Assembly: GCF_012726295.1 (NCBI RefSeq)
Contig: NZ_JABAOB010000006.1
Location: forward strand, 124,001-188,000
Reading direction: 5' to 3'
Source of the DNA: Chitinophaga sp. Ak27
Lineage (GTDB): Bacteria > Bacteroidota > Bacteroidia > Chitinophagales > Chitinophagaceae
Length of the DNA stretch: 64,000 bases
Made by a program: the position numbers and the translations under genes. Under the pieces are notes generated by a model. That model worked only from the letters and a program-made list of their open reading frames with translations, made no database searches and had not been told where the DNA came from. Below, piece after piece: positions 52,914 through 61,331 of this stretch. Position 1 is the stretch's first letter. Each line of letters starts with the position of its first letter.

Positions 52914-54353
52914 TTAAAACTCCGCACTCTTCGGTGTTCTCGGGAATGCAATCACATCGCGGATGTTAGACATGCCGGTTACAAACAGCATCAGGCGCTC
53001 AAAGCCGAGGCCAAAGCCGGCGTGAGGAGCGGTTCCAAAGCGGCGGGTATCCAGGTACCAGCTCAACTCTTCTACCGGAACATGCATTTCTTCCATACGC
53101 TTTACCAGCTTGTCATAGTTTTCTTCACGCTGTGAACCGCCTACCATTTCACCGATACCCGGGAACAGGATATCCATTGCCCTTACGGTTTTATTGTCGT
53201 CGTTGAGTTTCATGTAGAAAGACTTGATCTCTTTAGGATAATCAGTTAAGATAACCGGCTTCTTAAAGTGTTTTTCTACCAGGTAGCGCTCGTGCTCACT
53301 CTGCAGGTCAGCGCCCCAGCCTTCAATCAGGTACTGGAACTTCTTATTCTTATTGTGTTTGCTGTTTTTAAGAATGTCGATCGCTTCTGTATAGGTAATG
53401 CGTACGAACTCGTTGTGCAATACAAACTCCAGTTTTTCTATCAGGCCCATTTCGCTGCGTTCCTGCTGGGGCTTTTGCTTATCTTCTTCCACCAGGCGGT
53501 TCGCGAGGAAATCAAGATCATCGCGGTTATTATCCAGTACATAGCCTATTACCGACTTGATAAAAGCTTCTGCCAGGTCCATGTTATCTTCCAGCTCATA
53601 GAAAGCCATTTCTGGTTCTATCATCCAGAACTCCGCCAGGTGACGGGCGGTGTTGGAGTTTTCTGCACGGAAAGTTGGGCCGAAGGTGTAGATGTCACCA
53701 AAAGCCATAGCGCCCAATTCGCCTTCCAGCTGCCCGGAAACAGTGAGGTTGGTAGATTTACCAAAGAAATCTTCTTTGAAATCAATGTCCCCGCTGTCGG
53801 TACGCGGCGGATTTTTCACGTCCAGCGTGGTTACCCGGAACATTTCACCGGCGCCTTCCGCATCAGAAGCTGTAATGATAGGCGTATGCAGGTATACAAA
53901 ACCCCGCTCATTGAAGAAGCGGTGTACCGCAAATGCCAGGGCGTGGCGTACGCGGAAAATGGCGCCAAATGTGTTGGTGCGGAAACGCAGGTGCGCAATT
54001 TCACGGAGATATTCCAGGCTGGGCTTGTTTTTCAGCTGGAGCGGATACTTTTCAGGATCGCAATCACCCAGTATTTCCAGGGAGCTGGCTTTCAGCTCTA
54101 CTTTCTGACCCTTACCGAGGGAAGGTATAATTTCGCCGGTAGCACTGATAGCGGCACCGGTGGTAATACGCTTGATCAGCGCGGCATCAGTATTTTCGGC
54201 GTTTATAACGATCTGTAAATTATTATTGGTAGAGCCATCGTTCAAAGCTATAAACTGATTGTTGCGAAATGAACGCACCCAACCCTTAACTGTAACTTCG
54301 TAATGCGCCTTGTCATCGGACAAGATCTGCTTGACTTTTACCCTTTGGCTCAT
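52914..54353 (-). CDS. asnS: Asparaginyl-tRNA synthetase
   Basis: Charges tRNA-Asn; class II synthetase of 479 residues. An N-terminal OB-fold anticodon-binding domain (about 15-105, VTVKGWVRSFRNNQFIALNDGS) precedes the catalytic core with motif 2 FRAENSNTARHLAEFWMIEPEM and motif 3 GFGLGFERLMLFVTG. The long form with the insert after motif 2 and the signature ITASDAEGAGEMFRVT distinguish AsnRS from AspRS. The presence of asnS means that Asn-tRNA can be made directly in this organism. A -7 promoter element lies 22 bases upstream of the start, and a strong terminator follows. Confidence 0.97.
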   Translation of the reverse strand: MSQRVKVKQILSDDKAHYEVTVKGWVRSFRNNQFIALNDGSTNNNLQIVINAENTDAALIKRITTGAAISATGEIIPSLGKGQKVELKASSLEILGDCDPEKYPLQLKNKPSLEYLREIAHLRFRTNTFGAIFRVRHALAFAVHRFFNERGFVYLHTPIITASDAEGAGEMFRVTTLDVKNPPRTDSGDIDFKEDFFGKSTNLTVSGQLEGELGAMAFGDIYTFGPTFRAENSNTARHLAEFWMIEPEMAFYELEDNMDLAEAFIKSVIGYVLDNNRDDLDFLANRLVEEDKQKPQQERSEMGLIEKLEFVLHNEFVRITYTEAIDILKNSKHNKNKKFQYLIEGWGADLQSEHERYLVEKHFKKPVILTDYPKEIKSFYMKLNDDNKTVRAMDILFPGIGEMVGGSQREENYDKLVKRMEEMHVPVEELSWYLDTRRFGTAPHAGFGLGFERLMLFVTGMSNIRDVIAFPRTPKSAEF

Positions 54354-54375
54354 ATATATTTAATTTTTAGGATTG

Positions 54376-54383
54376 CAAAAATA
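54376..54383 (-). promoter_or_regulatory. asnS -7 element TATTTTTG
   Basis: On the minus strand TATTTTTG matches TAnnTTTG exactly and lies 22 bases upstream of the asnS ATG. No TTTG is found 19-20 bases further upstream, so only the -7 part is supported. Confidence 0.45.
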
Positions 54384-54472
54384 AGCGTAAATCTTCATAG
54401 TATATAATACCGGTAACCGCCTTTTTTCCTTTCCCAGGGTGCCAACAAAATGTTAAAAATAGCAGTGGAACA

Positions 54473-54526
54473 GGGGCAAGCCCCGGCTGGGGGCTCGGAA
54501 TGCCAGTCCGGTGGCCGGTTTGCCCC
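54473..54526. other. GC-rich alternative-hairpin region in the asnS-rho intergenic region
   Basis: GGGGCAA (54473-54479) can pair with TTGCCCC (54520-54526), extended inside by CCGGC/GCCGG. AGCCCC (54479-54484) can instead pair locally with GGGGCT (54490-54495). The two structures exclude each other. The region is much richer in G and C than its surroundings and lies about 50 bases upstream of the predicted rho -33 element, outside the predicted rho transcript. Confidence 0.45.
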
Positions 54527-54576
54527 GCACAAGAACAGAATAGGGGCTACTTTGGGGCATTTGGTGCCTAAAAATT

Positions 54577-54608
54577 TTTGGATAATAGTAAAAGTTGTTT
54601 TAATCTTG
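54577..54608 (+). promoter_or_regulatory. Predicted rho promoter, TTTG-N20-TAATCTTG
   Basis: TTTG at 54577-54580, a 20-base spacer and TAATCTTG at 54601-54608 fit the Bacteroidota primary-sigma pattern with one mismatch in the -7 element. The same 19-20-base spacing occurs at the TetR gene, the tRNA-like RNA and the Lrp gene. The rho start codon is about 180 bases downstream. Confidence 0.6.
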
Positions 54609-54789
54609 CGGTATATTCTGCCTGATTAAGTTCATTTTCCATCTTCATCAGCAGTTCCTAAACTCAACATTCCCTATCAAATTTAATAAGCTAATTAAAT
54701 TTATTGACTCAAAACAATTATTTGTAATTGGTGTATGTTGGTATGCAGTGGTACCCGCCTCACAACACTTCTAAAATTTGACAACACAG

Positions 54790-56508
54790 ATGATGTACGA
54801 CATCTTACAACTGAACGACATGCTCGTTCCTGAGCTGCTTGATATTGCAGAGAAACTGGACGTTCCCAACGCAAAAAAACTGAACAAACAGGACCTTATC
54901 TACAAAATTCTTGATAAACAAGCAGTATTAGCCTCAGAAGATAACCAAGCCAACGGAGACGAGAAAAAAGCACGGAAACGCAAACCTGTAAAGAAAGACG
55001 AAGCTAGCCACCCGGCCGAAGAACCTGCGCACGCTGAAGAAAAACCAGCTGCGAAAAAAGCAGCAGCAAAGAAAAGCACCGGAACAAAAACTAAAGAACA
55101 CGACGAACACGAAGCTCCTGCAGCCGCTTCTGCCAAGCCTAAAGTAAAAGATTTCGAAATAGACTTGGATAGCATTCCTTCCCTTACTTTCGACGACGAT
55201 GATGATATTATTATCCCTTCTTTTACGGAAGATGAAGAACCGGAAGAAGAGGAAGAAGAAGTAGTAGTAATACCGCCGGTAGAAGATGAACTGGATGACG
55301 ATGACTTTGTAGTACCTGGAGAAATACCAGTAACGCCCGCGGCACAGAAAAACCGTTTTCCAAATAAGAAAGAACCCGTTTTCAACATAGAGTTCGATGG
55401 CGTTATCGTGAGTGAAGGCGTATTGGAAATGATGCCGGATGGCTATGGTTTCCTCCGTTCTTCTGACTATAACTATCTCAGCTCCCCCGATGATATTTAT
55501 GTATCGCCTTCTCAAATAAAACTCTTCGGCCTGAAAACCGGGGATACCGTGAAAGGCTCTGTACGCCCACCTAAAGAAGGGGAAAAGTACTTTGCTTTAT
55601 TGAAAGTAGAAACGATTAATAATAAGTCGCCGGAAGAAGTACGCGACCGCGTGCCATTCGATTACCTGACGCCACTGTTTCCTTTCGAAAAACTCAGGTT
55701 AACAACCACTTCCAATAACTACTCTACCCGTATCATGGATATGTTTACGCCTATCGGTAAAGGACAACGCGGACTAATCGTTGCCCAACCCAAAGTAGGT
55801 AAAACCATGTTACTGAAAGAAGTAGCCAACGCAATCGCTACCAACCATCCTGAAATATACCTGATGGTAGTACTGATTGATGAGCGTCCGGAAGAGGTAA
55901 CAGATATGGAACGCAGCGTAAAGGCAGAAGTAATTGCCTCCACTTTCGACGAGCCTGCAGAGAAACACGTAAAAGTATCTGCCATCGCATTACAGAAAGC
56001 AAAACGCCTGGTAGAATGCGGACATGATGTGGTGATCCTGCTCGACTCTATTACCCGTCTGGCAAGAGCTCACAATACCGTGGCTCCTGCTTCCGGTAAA
56101 GTATTGAGCGGTGGTGTGGAAGCTAACGCCATGCAGAAACCAAAACAATTCTTCGGTGCGGCCCGTAAAATTGAACACGGTGGTTCATTAACCATCCTGG
56201 CTACCGCCCTGATTGATACCGGTTCTAAAATGGATGAGGTGATCTTTGAAGAATTTAAAGGTACCGGTAACATGGAACTGTTACTGGATCGTAAACTGGC
56301 TAACAAACGTATCTTCCCGGCTATCGATGTTTCTGCATCGTCTACCCGTCGCGATGACCTGCTGCTGGATAAAGATTCTCTCAAACGTATCCATATTCTC
56401 CGTAACCACCTTGGCGATATGAACACAGATGAGTCTATGCACTTTATGCTGCAACATATGCGTGGTACTAAAAACAACGAAGAATTCCTGATTTCTATGA
56501 ACAGCTAG
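54790..56508 (+). CDS. rho: Transcription termination factor Rho with long disordered insert
   Basis: Hexameric RNA helicase ending transcription. It is 572 residues from the ATG at 54790, about 150 more than E. coli Rho. The Rho_N helical domain (MMYDILQLNDMLVPELLDIA) is followed by a low-complexity insert (about 50-185), first Lys/Ala-rich, then Asp/Glu-rich with runs of acidic residues. The RNA-binding OB domain (GYGFLRSSDYNYL), Walker A AQPKVGKTM (Lys338), and Walker B with LLDSITRLARAHN and the R-loop VLSGGVEANAMQ follow. In Bacteroides such an insert drives phase separation of Rho. A TTG at 54778 could also start the frame. Confidence 0.96.
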   Translation: MMYDILQLNDMLVPELLDIAEKLDVPNAKKLNKQDLIYKILDKQAVLASEDNQANGDEKKARKRKPVKKDEASHPAEEPAHAEEKPAAKKAAAKKSTGTKTKEHDEHEAPAAASAKPKVKDFEIDLDSIPSLTFDDDDDIIIPSFTEDEEPEEEEEEVVVIPPVEDELDDDDFVVPGEIPVTPAAQKNRFPNKKEPVFNIEFDGVIVSEGVLEMMPDGYGFLRSSDYNYLSSPDDIYVSPSQIKLFGLKTGDTVKGSVRPPKEGEKYFALLKVETINNKSPEEVRDRVPFDYLTPLFPFEKLRLTTTSNNYSTRIMDMFTPIGKGQRGLIVAQPKVGKTMLLKEVANAIATNHPEIYLMVVLIDERPEEVTDMERSVKAEVIASTFDEPAEKHVKVSAIALQKAKRLVECGHDVVILLDSITRLARAHNTVAPASGKVLSGGVEANAMQKPKQFFGAARKIEHGGSLTILATALIDTGSKMDEVIFEEFKGTGNMELLLDRKLANKRIFPAIDVSASSTRRDDLLLDKDSLKRIHILRNHLGDMNTDESMHFMLQHMRGTKNNEEFLISMNS

Positions 56509-56521
56509 AGCAGGACTACGA

Positions 56522-56568
56522 TAAAGTAAAAGGCCCGTTACGATCATCGTAACGGGCCTTTTACTTTA
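56522..56568. terminator. 23-bp perfect palindromic terminator between rho and a small lipoprotein gene
   Basis: Arms 56522-56544 and 56546-56568 are perfectly complementary, with a single central base, so the real loop opens to about three bases. It lies 13 bases after the rho stop, and its distal arm contains the stop codon of the convergent minus-strand gene. It can terminate both transcripts. Confidence 0.88.
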
Positions 56569-56754
56569 GTATTGATTGTATTGTTTTTTCTGTTGTCCTG
56601 GCGCAAACGGTTTCGCCGACTTGGTGCCGTAAATTTTCTTTTGTTGTCCTGGCGGTAATCCGTGTGGATTGCCTGTTTCTGTATATACAGGCGTTACGCA
56701 ACTATAGCAGAATACAACCGACAGCCCACATAAAAGGAGTACTATTTTTTTCAT
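56566..56754 (-). CDS. Small lipoprotein with PGQQKK repeats (62 aa)
   Basis: The ATG ending at 56754 gives MKKIVLLLCGLSVVFCYSC, a lipoprotein signal with the cysteine at residue 19. The mature part is about 44 residues and contains two copies of a PGQQKK unit (LPPGQQKKIYGTKSAKPF and APGQQKKQYNQY). This short family is common in Bacteroidota and often misnamed in databases; its function is unknown to me. A longer frame starting at 56790 would place extra residues before the signal and is unlikely. It is convergent with rho over the shared terminator. Confidence 0.8.
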   Translation of the reverse strand: MKKIVLLLCGLSVVFCYSCVTPVYTETGNPHGLPPGQQKKIYGTKSAKPFAPGQQKKQYNQY

Positions 56755-56791
56755 GACAGATGTTAAATGAGTGATCTTCTTATCATGCAAA

Positions 56792-56822
56792 AATCCCGCC
56801 AGAGTAATACTATGGCGGGATT
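56792..56822 (-). terminator. Terminator of the outer-membrane barrel gene
   Basis: AATCCCGCCA (56792-56801) pairs with TGGCGGGATT (56813-56822) around an 11-base loop. On the minus strand it is followed by TTTTTGCATG. It lies about 54 bases beyond the stop of the gene ending at 56877. Confidence 0.85.
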
Positions 56823-56876
56823 ATCCAATCTATCTAACCTTATAACTATCTTACATAAAACATCATCAGATGCTTA

Positions 56877-57479
56877 TTAGAATATCCAGTTTACACCCAC
56901 TTGAAATTCTTTAGGGAAATCGAAGCTGAACGCGCTGGTGTTATTTTTAACACCGGTTGCTTCTGTCTTTCTCTGGTCATAAGCATAGCTCAGACCACCG
57001 AAAGCGCCTTCCAGCATGAAGTGTTTGCTCACGAAGTAAGTGATACCAGGTAATACTTTAACGGAGAAACCATTGTAAGTATAGGTTTTGTTACCGTCTG
57101 TTTTGTCTGTACCAAAGTGGTAACCTGCATTACCTTCAGCGAAGAATGCAAATTTGCTTTGACCAATCATGTGGTAGTTACGAACGAACAGGCCTGGAGT
57201 TACGCTGGTGTTAGTAGTTTTTAAGCCATTCACTTTTTTGGTACCGAATTCAGTGTTGGCAAATACACCTACTACCCAGTTAGAGTTCAGTGCCATACCT
57301 ACTTTAGGGCTGATACCGAAGGTGGTGTTGGTGGTTTTGTTATCAGTACCTTTTTGTTTGTCAGTGGTAGTAGAAACATTCAGATTACCTCCTAAAATAA
57401 AATCGCCTTTCGATAACTGAGCCTTTGCTACTTGTGTGCCGAACAGTGCTACTGCGGCCATTACAATCAACTTTTTCAT
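56877..57479 (-). CDS. Outer-membrane beta-barrel protein (porin-like, about 8 strands)
   Basis: 200 residues with a signal peptide (KKLIVMAAVALFGTQVAKAQ) cleaved before LSKGDF. The mature protein has alternating amphipathic strands rich in Gly, Thr, Asn, Phe and Tyr (GDFILGGNLNVSTTT, FGISPKVGMALNSNWVVGVF, FAFFAEGNAGYHFG) and ends in FQVGVNWIF, with the terminal Phe recognised by the BAM machinery. It resembles the OmpW/PorT-type small barrels of Bacteroidota; transport role unknown. A TetR gene is encoded just upstream on the same strand, 62 bases away, and might regulate it. Confidence 0.85.
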   Translation of the reverse strand: MKKLIVMAAVALFGTQVAKAQLSKGDFILGGNLNVSTTTDKQKGTDNKTTNTTFGISPKVGMALNSNWVVGVFANTEFGTKKVNGLKTTNTSVTPGLFVRNYHMIGQSKFAFFAEGNAGYHFGTDKTDGNKTYTYNGFSVKVLPGITYFVSKHFMLEGAFGGLSYAYDQRKTEATGVKNNTSAFSFDFPKEFQVGVNWIF

Positions 57480-57541
57480 CTGTCGTTAAATTTAAATATT
57501 CATTAAAACTATTCCTGTGTCTTGATTCTTCTACATACTTG

Positions 57542-58177
57542 CTAGCAATTCTTGTTGATGTTTGGTCGATATCTTAATCCATTAAAAAATATATTCAATA
57601 CCTGACGTTCACGGTTCATAAAGCATTTCAGCCCATCCTTATCATGAGGATCAAAGCCTGCTGCCTGCCACTTGCACCATATTACCCATAAACCGAATAA
57701 TACGTTTACCAGCAACTGCGCCGTTAATTCAGGATCCGTGCCCTCATGCAGCTCCCCATTTTCCACGCCTTTAGCAATGGTGGCGGAAAGGAAAGAAATT
57801 TCTACCTGCTGCAGTAACTCTATCGTTTGACGCATCAAACTGGAAGGGACATCTTTAATCCATTCATTTACGCCAAACAGAAAATGATATTCCAGCAACA
57901 TTTTTTCTTTCAATGCCAGGTAACGGTCTATAATAGCAGTGATAGTTGGGGCGGTTTCTACATAGGCTGACATGTCCAGAAAACAATCAGCTATCATTCG
58001 CTCCACAACTGCTACATATATGGATTCCTTGTCAGAAAAATAATAATATAAAGAGCCTTTGGATATTTCCAGATCCCTCGCTATCTCCTCCATGGTAGTT
58101 TTAGATAAGCCAAACCGCTTGAAGCGCTTTAGTGCCGCTTCCAGAATCATAATACGTTTCTGGTCCTGTTCTGCCAT
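57542..58177 (-). CDS. TetR/AcrR-family transcriptional regulator
   Basis: 211-residue one-component repressor. The N-terminal helix-turn-helix (about 8-55) has ILEAALKRFKRFGLSKTTMEEIARDLEISKG-type spacing, with the recognition helix SKGSLYYYFSDKESIYVAVV (residues 40-59). The C-terminal ligand and dimer domain is helical and unassigned. An excellent promoter (TTTG-N19-TACATTTG) with an overlapping TTTGAC-N15-GTCAAA inverted repeat precedes it, suggesting autoregulation. The barrel gene follows on the same strand. Confidence 0.93.
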   Translation of the reverse strand: MAEQDQKRIMILEAALKRFKRFGLSKTTMEEIARDLEISKGSLYYYFSDKESIYVAVVERMIADCFLDMSAYVETAPTITAIIDRYLALKEKMLLEYHFLFGVNEWIKDVPSSLMRQTIELLQQVEISFLSATIAKGVENGELHEGTDPELTAQLLVNVLFGLWVIWCKWQAAGFDPHDKDGLKCFMNRERQVLNIFFNGLRYRPNINKNC

Positions 58178-58212
58178 AAGGTGTAGGTTGGGCGCAAATG
58201 CAAAATTGACTG

Positions 58213-58239
58213 TTTGACTATTTTGTTTTGCGGGTCAAA
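58213..58239. promoter_or_regulatory. Inverted repeat TTTGAC-N15-GTCAAA, possible TetR operator
   Basis: Arms 58213-58218 and 58234-58239 are perfectly complementary. The right arm overlaps the -7 element of the TetR-family gene, so occupancy would block its promoter. A further TTGAC lies at 58206-58210. Confidence 0.4.
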
Positions 58240-58266
58240 TGTACAACCAAAAGTTATTTCACCAAA
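58236..58266 (-). promoter_or_regulatory. Promoter of the TetR-family gene, TTTG-N19-TACATTTG
   Basis: On the minus strand TTTG (58263-58266), a 19-base spacer and TACATTTG (58236-58243) match the Bacteroidota consensus exactly. The start codon is about 58 bases downstream. Confidence 0.65.
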
Positions 58267-58444
58267 TTTTTTTGTTAAGAAATTGTTACGTACTCTTCGC
58301 GCATGATATCAAAATGCACAGAAATGCCGGGTAAACACGTTTCGTTAACAAAAACGTTGGCAATACTTTAAACAAATCAAAAAGGAGACTCCGGAAAAAT
58401 TGAAAATTTAAAATTACCGGAAATGGATATACGAAGCTGGCCGT

Positions 58445-59197
58445 TTAGGAATGTGACAGTTTATGTACCAGGTCGCGTTGCCTCCGCTCTGTAATTTCCA
58501 GTACCACGCCGCTTTTCAGCACTACTTTACTGGATGAAGCATCTAAATGACTCACATTGGCCAGCTGTATCATCTGGCTATTATTAATCTGGTAAAAGCG
58601 CAGGGTGGCAAACAGGTCGGCATAGTAACGGAAAGACTGGAGGGCCGTGATATTTGTTCCATTGTTCAGGTAAAACAGGCAGTTGTCGCCTTGTGCTTCC
58701 AGGTATTCGATAGCCGGAAGCTGTATAGTATAGGCCTCACCATTAGTGGCGGGGATCAACAACTTCCAGGCGACCGGCTTGCTGTTGTTGAAATTTTCCA
58801 GCAATACGCGGTACCGGTCTTTCGGGGCCCCAGCATTAATGCGGCCGGTTGTCAGCGCCACCGCCTGCAACAAGCTTTCTTTGTCAATAGGCTTCAGGAT
58901 CAGCTCTACATCGCTGAAACGGATCACATGGAGAAACTTCTTTTCAAACGCGGTTACAAACACCGCTTCAAACGGGATGTCCGGCAGGGTGCCTGAAAGT
59001 ACGTCAAATCCCGTCCCATCAGGCATTTCCAGGTCAAGGAATACCAGGTCGGGGCGATGCTTCTTGATTTTTTCGATACCATCAGCGCAGTCAGACGCTG
59101 TGTCGGCAATGGTAATCCCGGGGCAATATTTCTCCAGCATTAATGCAATAATGTCCCGGCTGTTCCTCTCATCATCTATAATAATAGCCTTTATCAT
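58445..59197 (-). CDS. LytTR-family response regulator
   Basis: 250 residues. Receiver with the acidic pair Asp8-Asp9 and phosphoacceptor Asp55 (LVFLDLEMPDG), a conserved FVTAFEKKFLHVIRF region, and a C-terminal LytTR DNA-binding domain (about 150-250) with AIEYLEAQGDNCLFYLNNG and FYQINNSQMIQLANVSHLD. The kinase gene upstream on the same strand ends 27 bases before its start, so the two form a LytS/LytR-type pair. Targets often include envelope or virulence genes and cannot be deduced here. Confidence 0.94.
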   Translation of the reverse strand: MIKAIIIDDERNSRDIIALMLEKYCPGITIADTASDCADGIEKIKKHRPDLVFLDLEMPDGTGFDVLSGTLPDIPFEAVFVTAFEKKFLHVIRFSDVELILKPIDKESLLQAVALTTGRINAGAPKDRYRVLLENFNNSKPVAWKLLIPATNGEAYTIQLPAIEYLEAQGDNCLFYLNNGTNITALQSFRYYADLFATLRFYQINNSQMIQLANVSHLDASSSKVVLKSGVVLEITERRQRDLVHKLSHS

Positions 59198-59224
59198 ATA
59201 AGTAACATTAACGGATATACTGAA

Positions 59225-61309
59225 TTATAACTGAGGGATCAGTATTTTAACTGTTGTACCGCTATCTGAATCATCATCAGATGATCTATCAATAATTTCT
59301 ATATGGATTTCGGTGTTATACATTTTATTCAGCAATTCCGCCCTGTTCTGGCTGATTTCCATACCTGACGACTGGTGATGTTTGGGCAGCATACGCAGGG
59401 ATTTTGAACGGGCAATGCCAATACCATTGTCGGCGATAATACATTCCAGCATATCAGAAGCTACCTGGTTAAAATAAATAGATAGCTGTCCGGTTGGCTG
59501 CTTGGGGTTCGTCATGCCATGTTTCACTGCATTTTCCACATAAGGCTGTAACAGCATGGCAGGAATTTCCAATTCAGCCGTGGCGATTACCGGATCTACC
59601 ACAATTTCGTATTCCATCCTGTTCTCAAAGCGCATTTTCTCCAATCCCAGGTAGGTGTTGAGATAAGTAATTTCATCGGCCAGGGATATGAAATTACGCC
59701 GGGAGAAGTCGAGTGTTTTGCGGATCAGGTAAGAAAAATCAGACAGGTATTTCTGCGCATACTCATAATCGCGCTGCATGACGAACAGCTGTATGGAGTT
59801 GAGGCAGTTAAAAATGAAGTGTGGATTTATCTGAGCGCGGATGGCCTTTAACTCAATCTCCGTCAGCTTTTTATCGTATTCTGTTTCCAGTTGTATCTTT
59901 CGTTGTTCTTCCAGTTCCTGTTTTTTACGCAATATTTCCGTGGTCTGTTCTTTTACCAGTTCTTCCAGTTGCTCATTGAGCTTATGTTGTAGCTCTTTAT
60001 TTTTATTTAACTGTTTGATCAGCAGCTCCTGGGTGCGGGTGCGTTCCAGGTGCACCAGCTTGTTCCGGTAGCTGAGTCCTGCCAGGAAAAACATAGCCTG
60101 TAACAGTACGCCGCCAATTAACAGCATAGTAGGAGCCGCGAGTTCTCCCAGCGCGCTGAGTAACCCCAATGGCCGTACGTGCATGAGGAAAGAGCCGAAA
60201 CAGGCCAGGTACAGGCAAACGGAGCCATAGAGGAAGAACCTTACCAGCGGATGGTGCCGGGAACGCCGGGCCAACGCCACAAATACCGCCAGCAAAGGGA
60301 TCAGCGTTAAAAAGTATACATAGCTGTAAATAATCGTGGGTAAATGATATTGTTCCTCCAGGATACAATACATGCAGAAAATGATCAATCCCCCTACAAC
60401 AGCCGCTACCCAGGTAAATACCCGCTCCATAAAAGGATATCGCTCGGTAAGGTTCAGGAATGCGTTTCCGAACAGCAGGTACATCAGGTAAAAGCAGAAC
60501 AGTAAACCGGGTATATCCCAGTAATATTTCAGCATAGGCCAGCGATGGAAGAAAGAGAGCTGATAAGGCTTGCTCTCCAGCCGCAAAGCAAAAAAGAGAA
60601 TGAGCCCCAGCACATAAGCGGCAAAGTAGATATACGATTTATCGGGGAGTTGTATATAATTAATAATAGAAATACTGAAGAATACCATCAGCATACCCAG
60701 TAGCACCTGTATCACAACGGCCTCTTTGCGATAGATATCCAGCTGCTGGTCGCGGAAAACGGCGTAGCCTTCTGTGCTGAAAAGGAGGGGCATCAGCGCA
60801 TTTTCATTGTAGGATTTATTGATGATATGCAGGTAAAAGATGCGCACTTCCCCGGGAGGGACCTGCACATTAAAGGCATAATGATGCCACCGCTCTACAC
60901 CACCATTGTCCAGCATTAATCCGGTTTGCATCAGTAGCTGGGGGGAACCGCCGGGAGCCTGGCTATACCAATACATAAAGTCATGCCAGCCGGAAAAAAG
61001 GCGGTATGACAGGGGCTTACTGTATTGATTTTTTACCATCAGTTTCAGCCAGCAGTTGTTTACCTGTCCGTTGTTTTTGGGATAATTATGAAATACGTTT
61101 TCATCATGGTGAAAGGTAAGTCGGCTGACTTGTGCAATGGTGAGTTGTTGCTGTTCGTCGGAAATAATATTGATATAAGGCCTCAGATCCATACTTGCGG
61201 GAGCAAATGCGGCATCGGTGATCAATGTATCTACGGGCGTACGATCGACGTTGGCAAAGGATTCTGCAGTGTAACAGTACAACAGCAGCATTAAAATAAT
61301 GCGCTTCAC
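59225..61309 (-). CDS. 7TM-DISM sensor histidine kinase (LytS-type His kinase)
   Basis: 694 residues. A signal peptide (about 1-20), a periplasmic DISMED2 domain (about 30-190, WLKLMVKNQYSKPLSYRLFSGWHD), seven membrane helices (about 195-415), a coiled coil rich in Lys, Leu and Glu (about 420-490), and a LytS-type kinase domain with phosphoacceptor INPHFIFNCLNSIQLF and ATPase motifs LLQPYVENAVKHG and DNGIGIARS. DISM receptors sense extracellular, often carbohydrate, ligands. It precedes the LytTR regulator gene; the upstream pterin dehydratase gene ends only 22 bases before it. Confidence 0.94.
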   Translation of the reverse strand: MKRIILMLLLYCYTAESFANVDRTPVDTLITDAAFAPASMDLRPYINIISDEQQQLTIAQVSRLTFHHDENVFHNYPKNNGQVNNCWLKLMVKNQYSKPLSYRLFSGWHDFMYWYSQAPGGSPQLLMQTGLMLDNGGVERWHHYAFNVQVPPGEVRIFYLHIINKSYNENALMPLLFSTEGYAVFRDQQLDIYRKEAVVIQVLLGMLMVFFSISIINYIQLPDKSYIYFAAYVLGLILFFALRLESKPYQLSFFHRWPMLKYYWDIPGLLFCFYLMYLLFGNAFLNLTERYPFMERVFTWVAAVVGGLIIFCMYCILEEQYHLPTIIYSYVYFLTLIPLLAVFVALARRSRHHPLVRFFLYGSVCLYLACFGSFLMHVRPLGLLSALGELAAPTMLLIGGVLLQAMFFLAGLSYRNKLVHLERTRTQELLIKQLNKNKELQHKLNEQLEELVKEQTTEILRKKQELEEQRKIQLETEYDKKLTEIELKAIRAQINPHFIFNCLNSIQLFVMQRDYEYAQKYLSDFSYLIRKTLDFSRRNFISLADEITYLNTYLGLEKMRFENRMEYEIVVDPVIATAELEIPAMLLQPYVENAVKHGMTNPKQPTGQLSIYFNQVASDMLECIIADNGIGIARSKSLRMLPKHHQSSGMEISQNRAELLNKMYNTEIHIEIIDRSSDDDSDSGTTVKILIPQL

Positions 61310-61331
61310 AAAGTGTCTTATATATAGTTAG

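Larger units (their letters stand above)
54354..54789. other. 436-base region between divergent asnS and rho
   Basis: No gene is supported. It contains the asnS -7 element (54376-54383, minus), a GC-rich region able to form alternative hairpins (54473-54526) and a rho promoter (54577-54608). The predicted rho leader is about 175 bases and mostly AT-rich. Confidence 0.6.

Noticed and set aside
54900..55515. Two minus-strand open frames opposite the Rho insert (Ser- and Phe/Tyr-rich)
   Set aside because: They are the antisense reading of the acidic and Lys/Ala-rich low-complexity coding sequence of rho.
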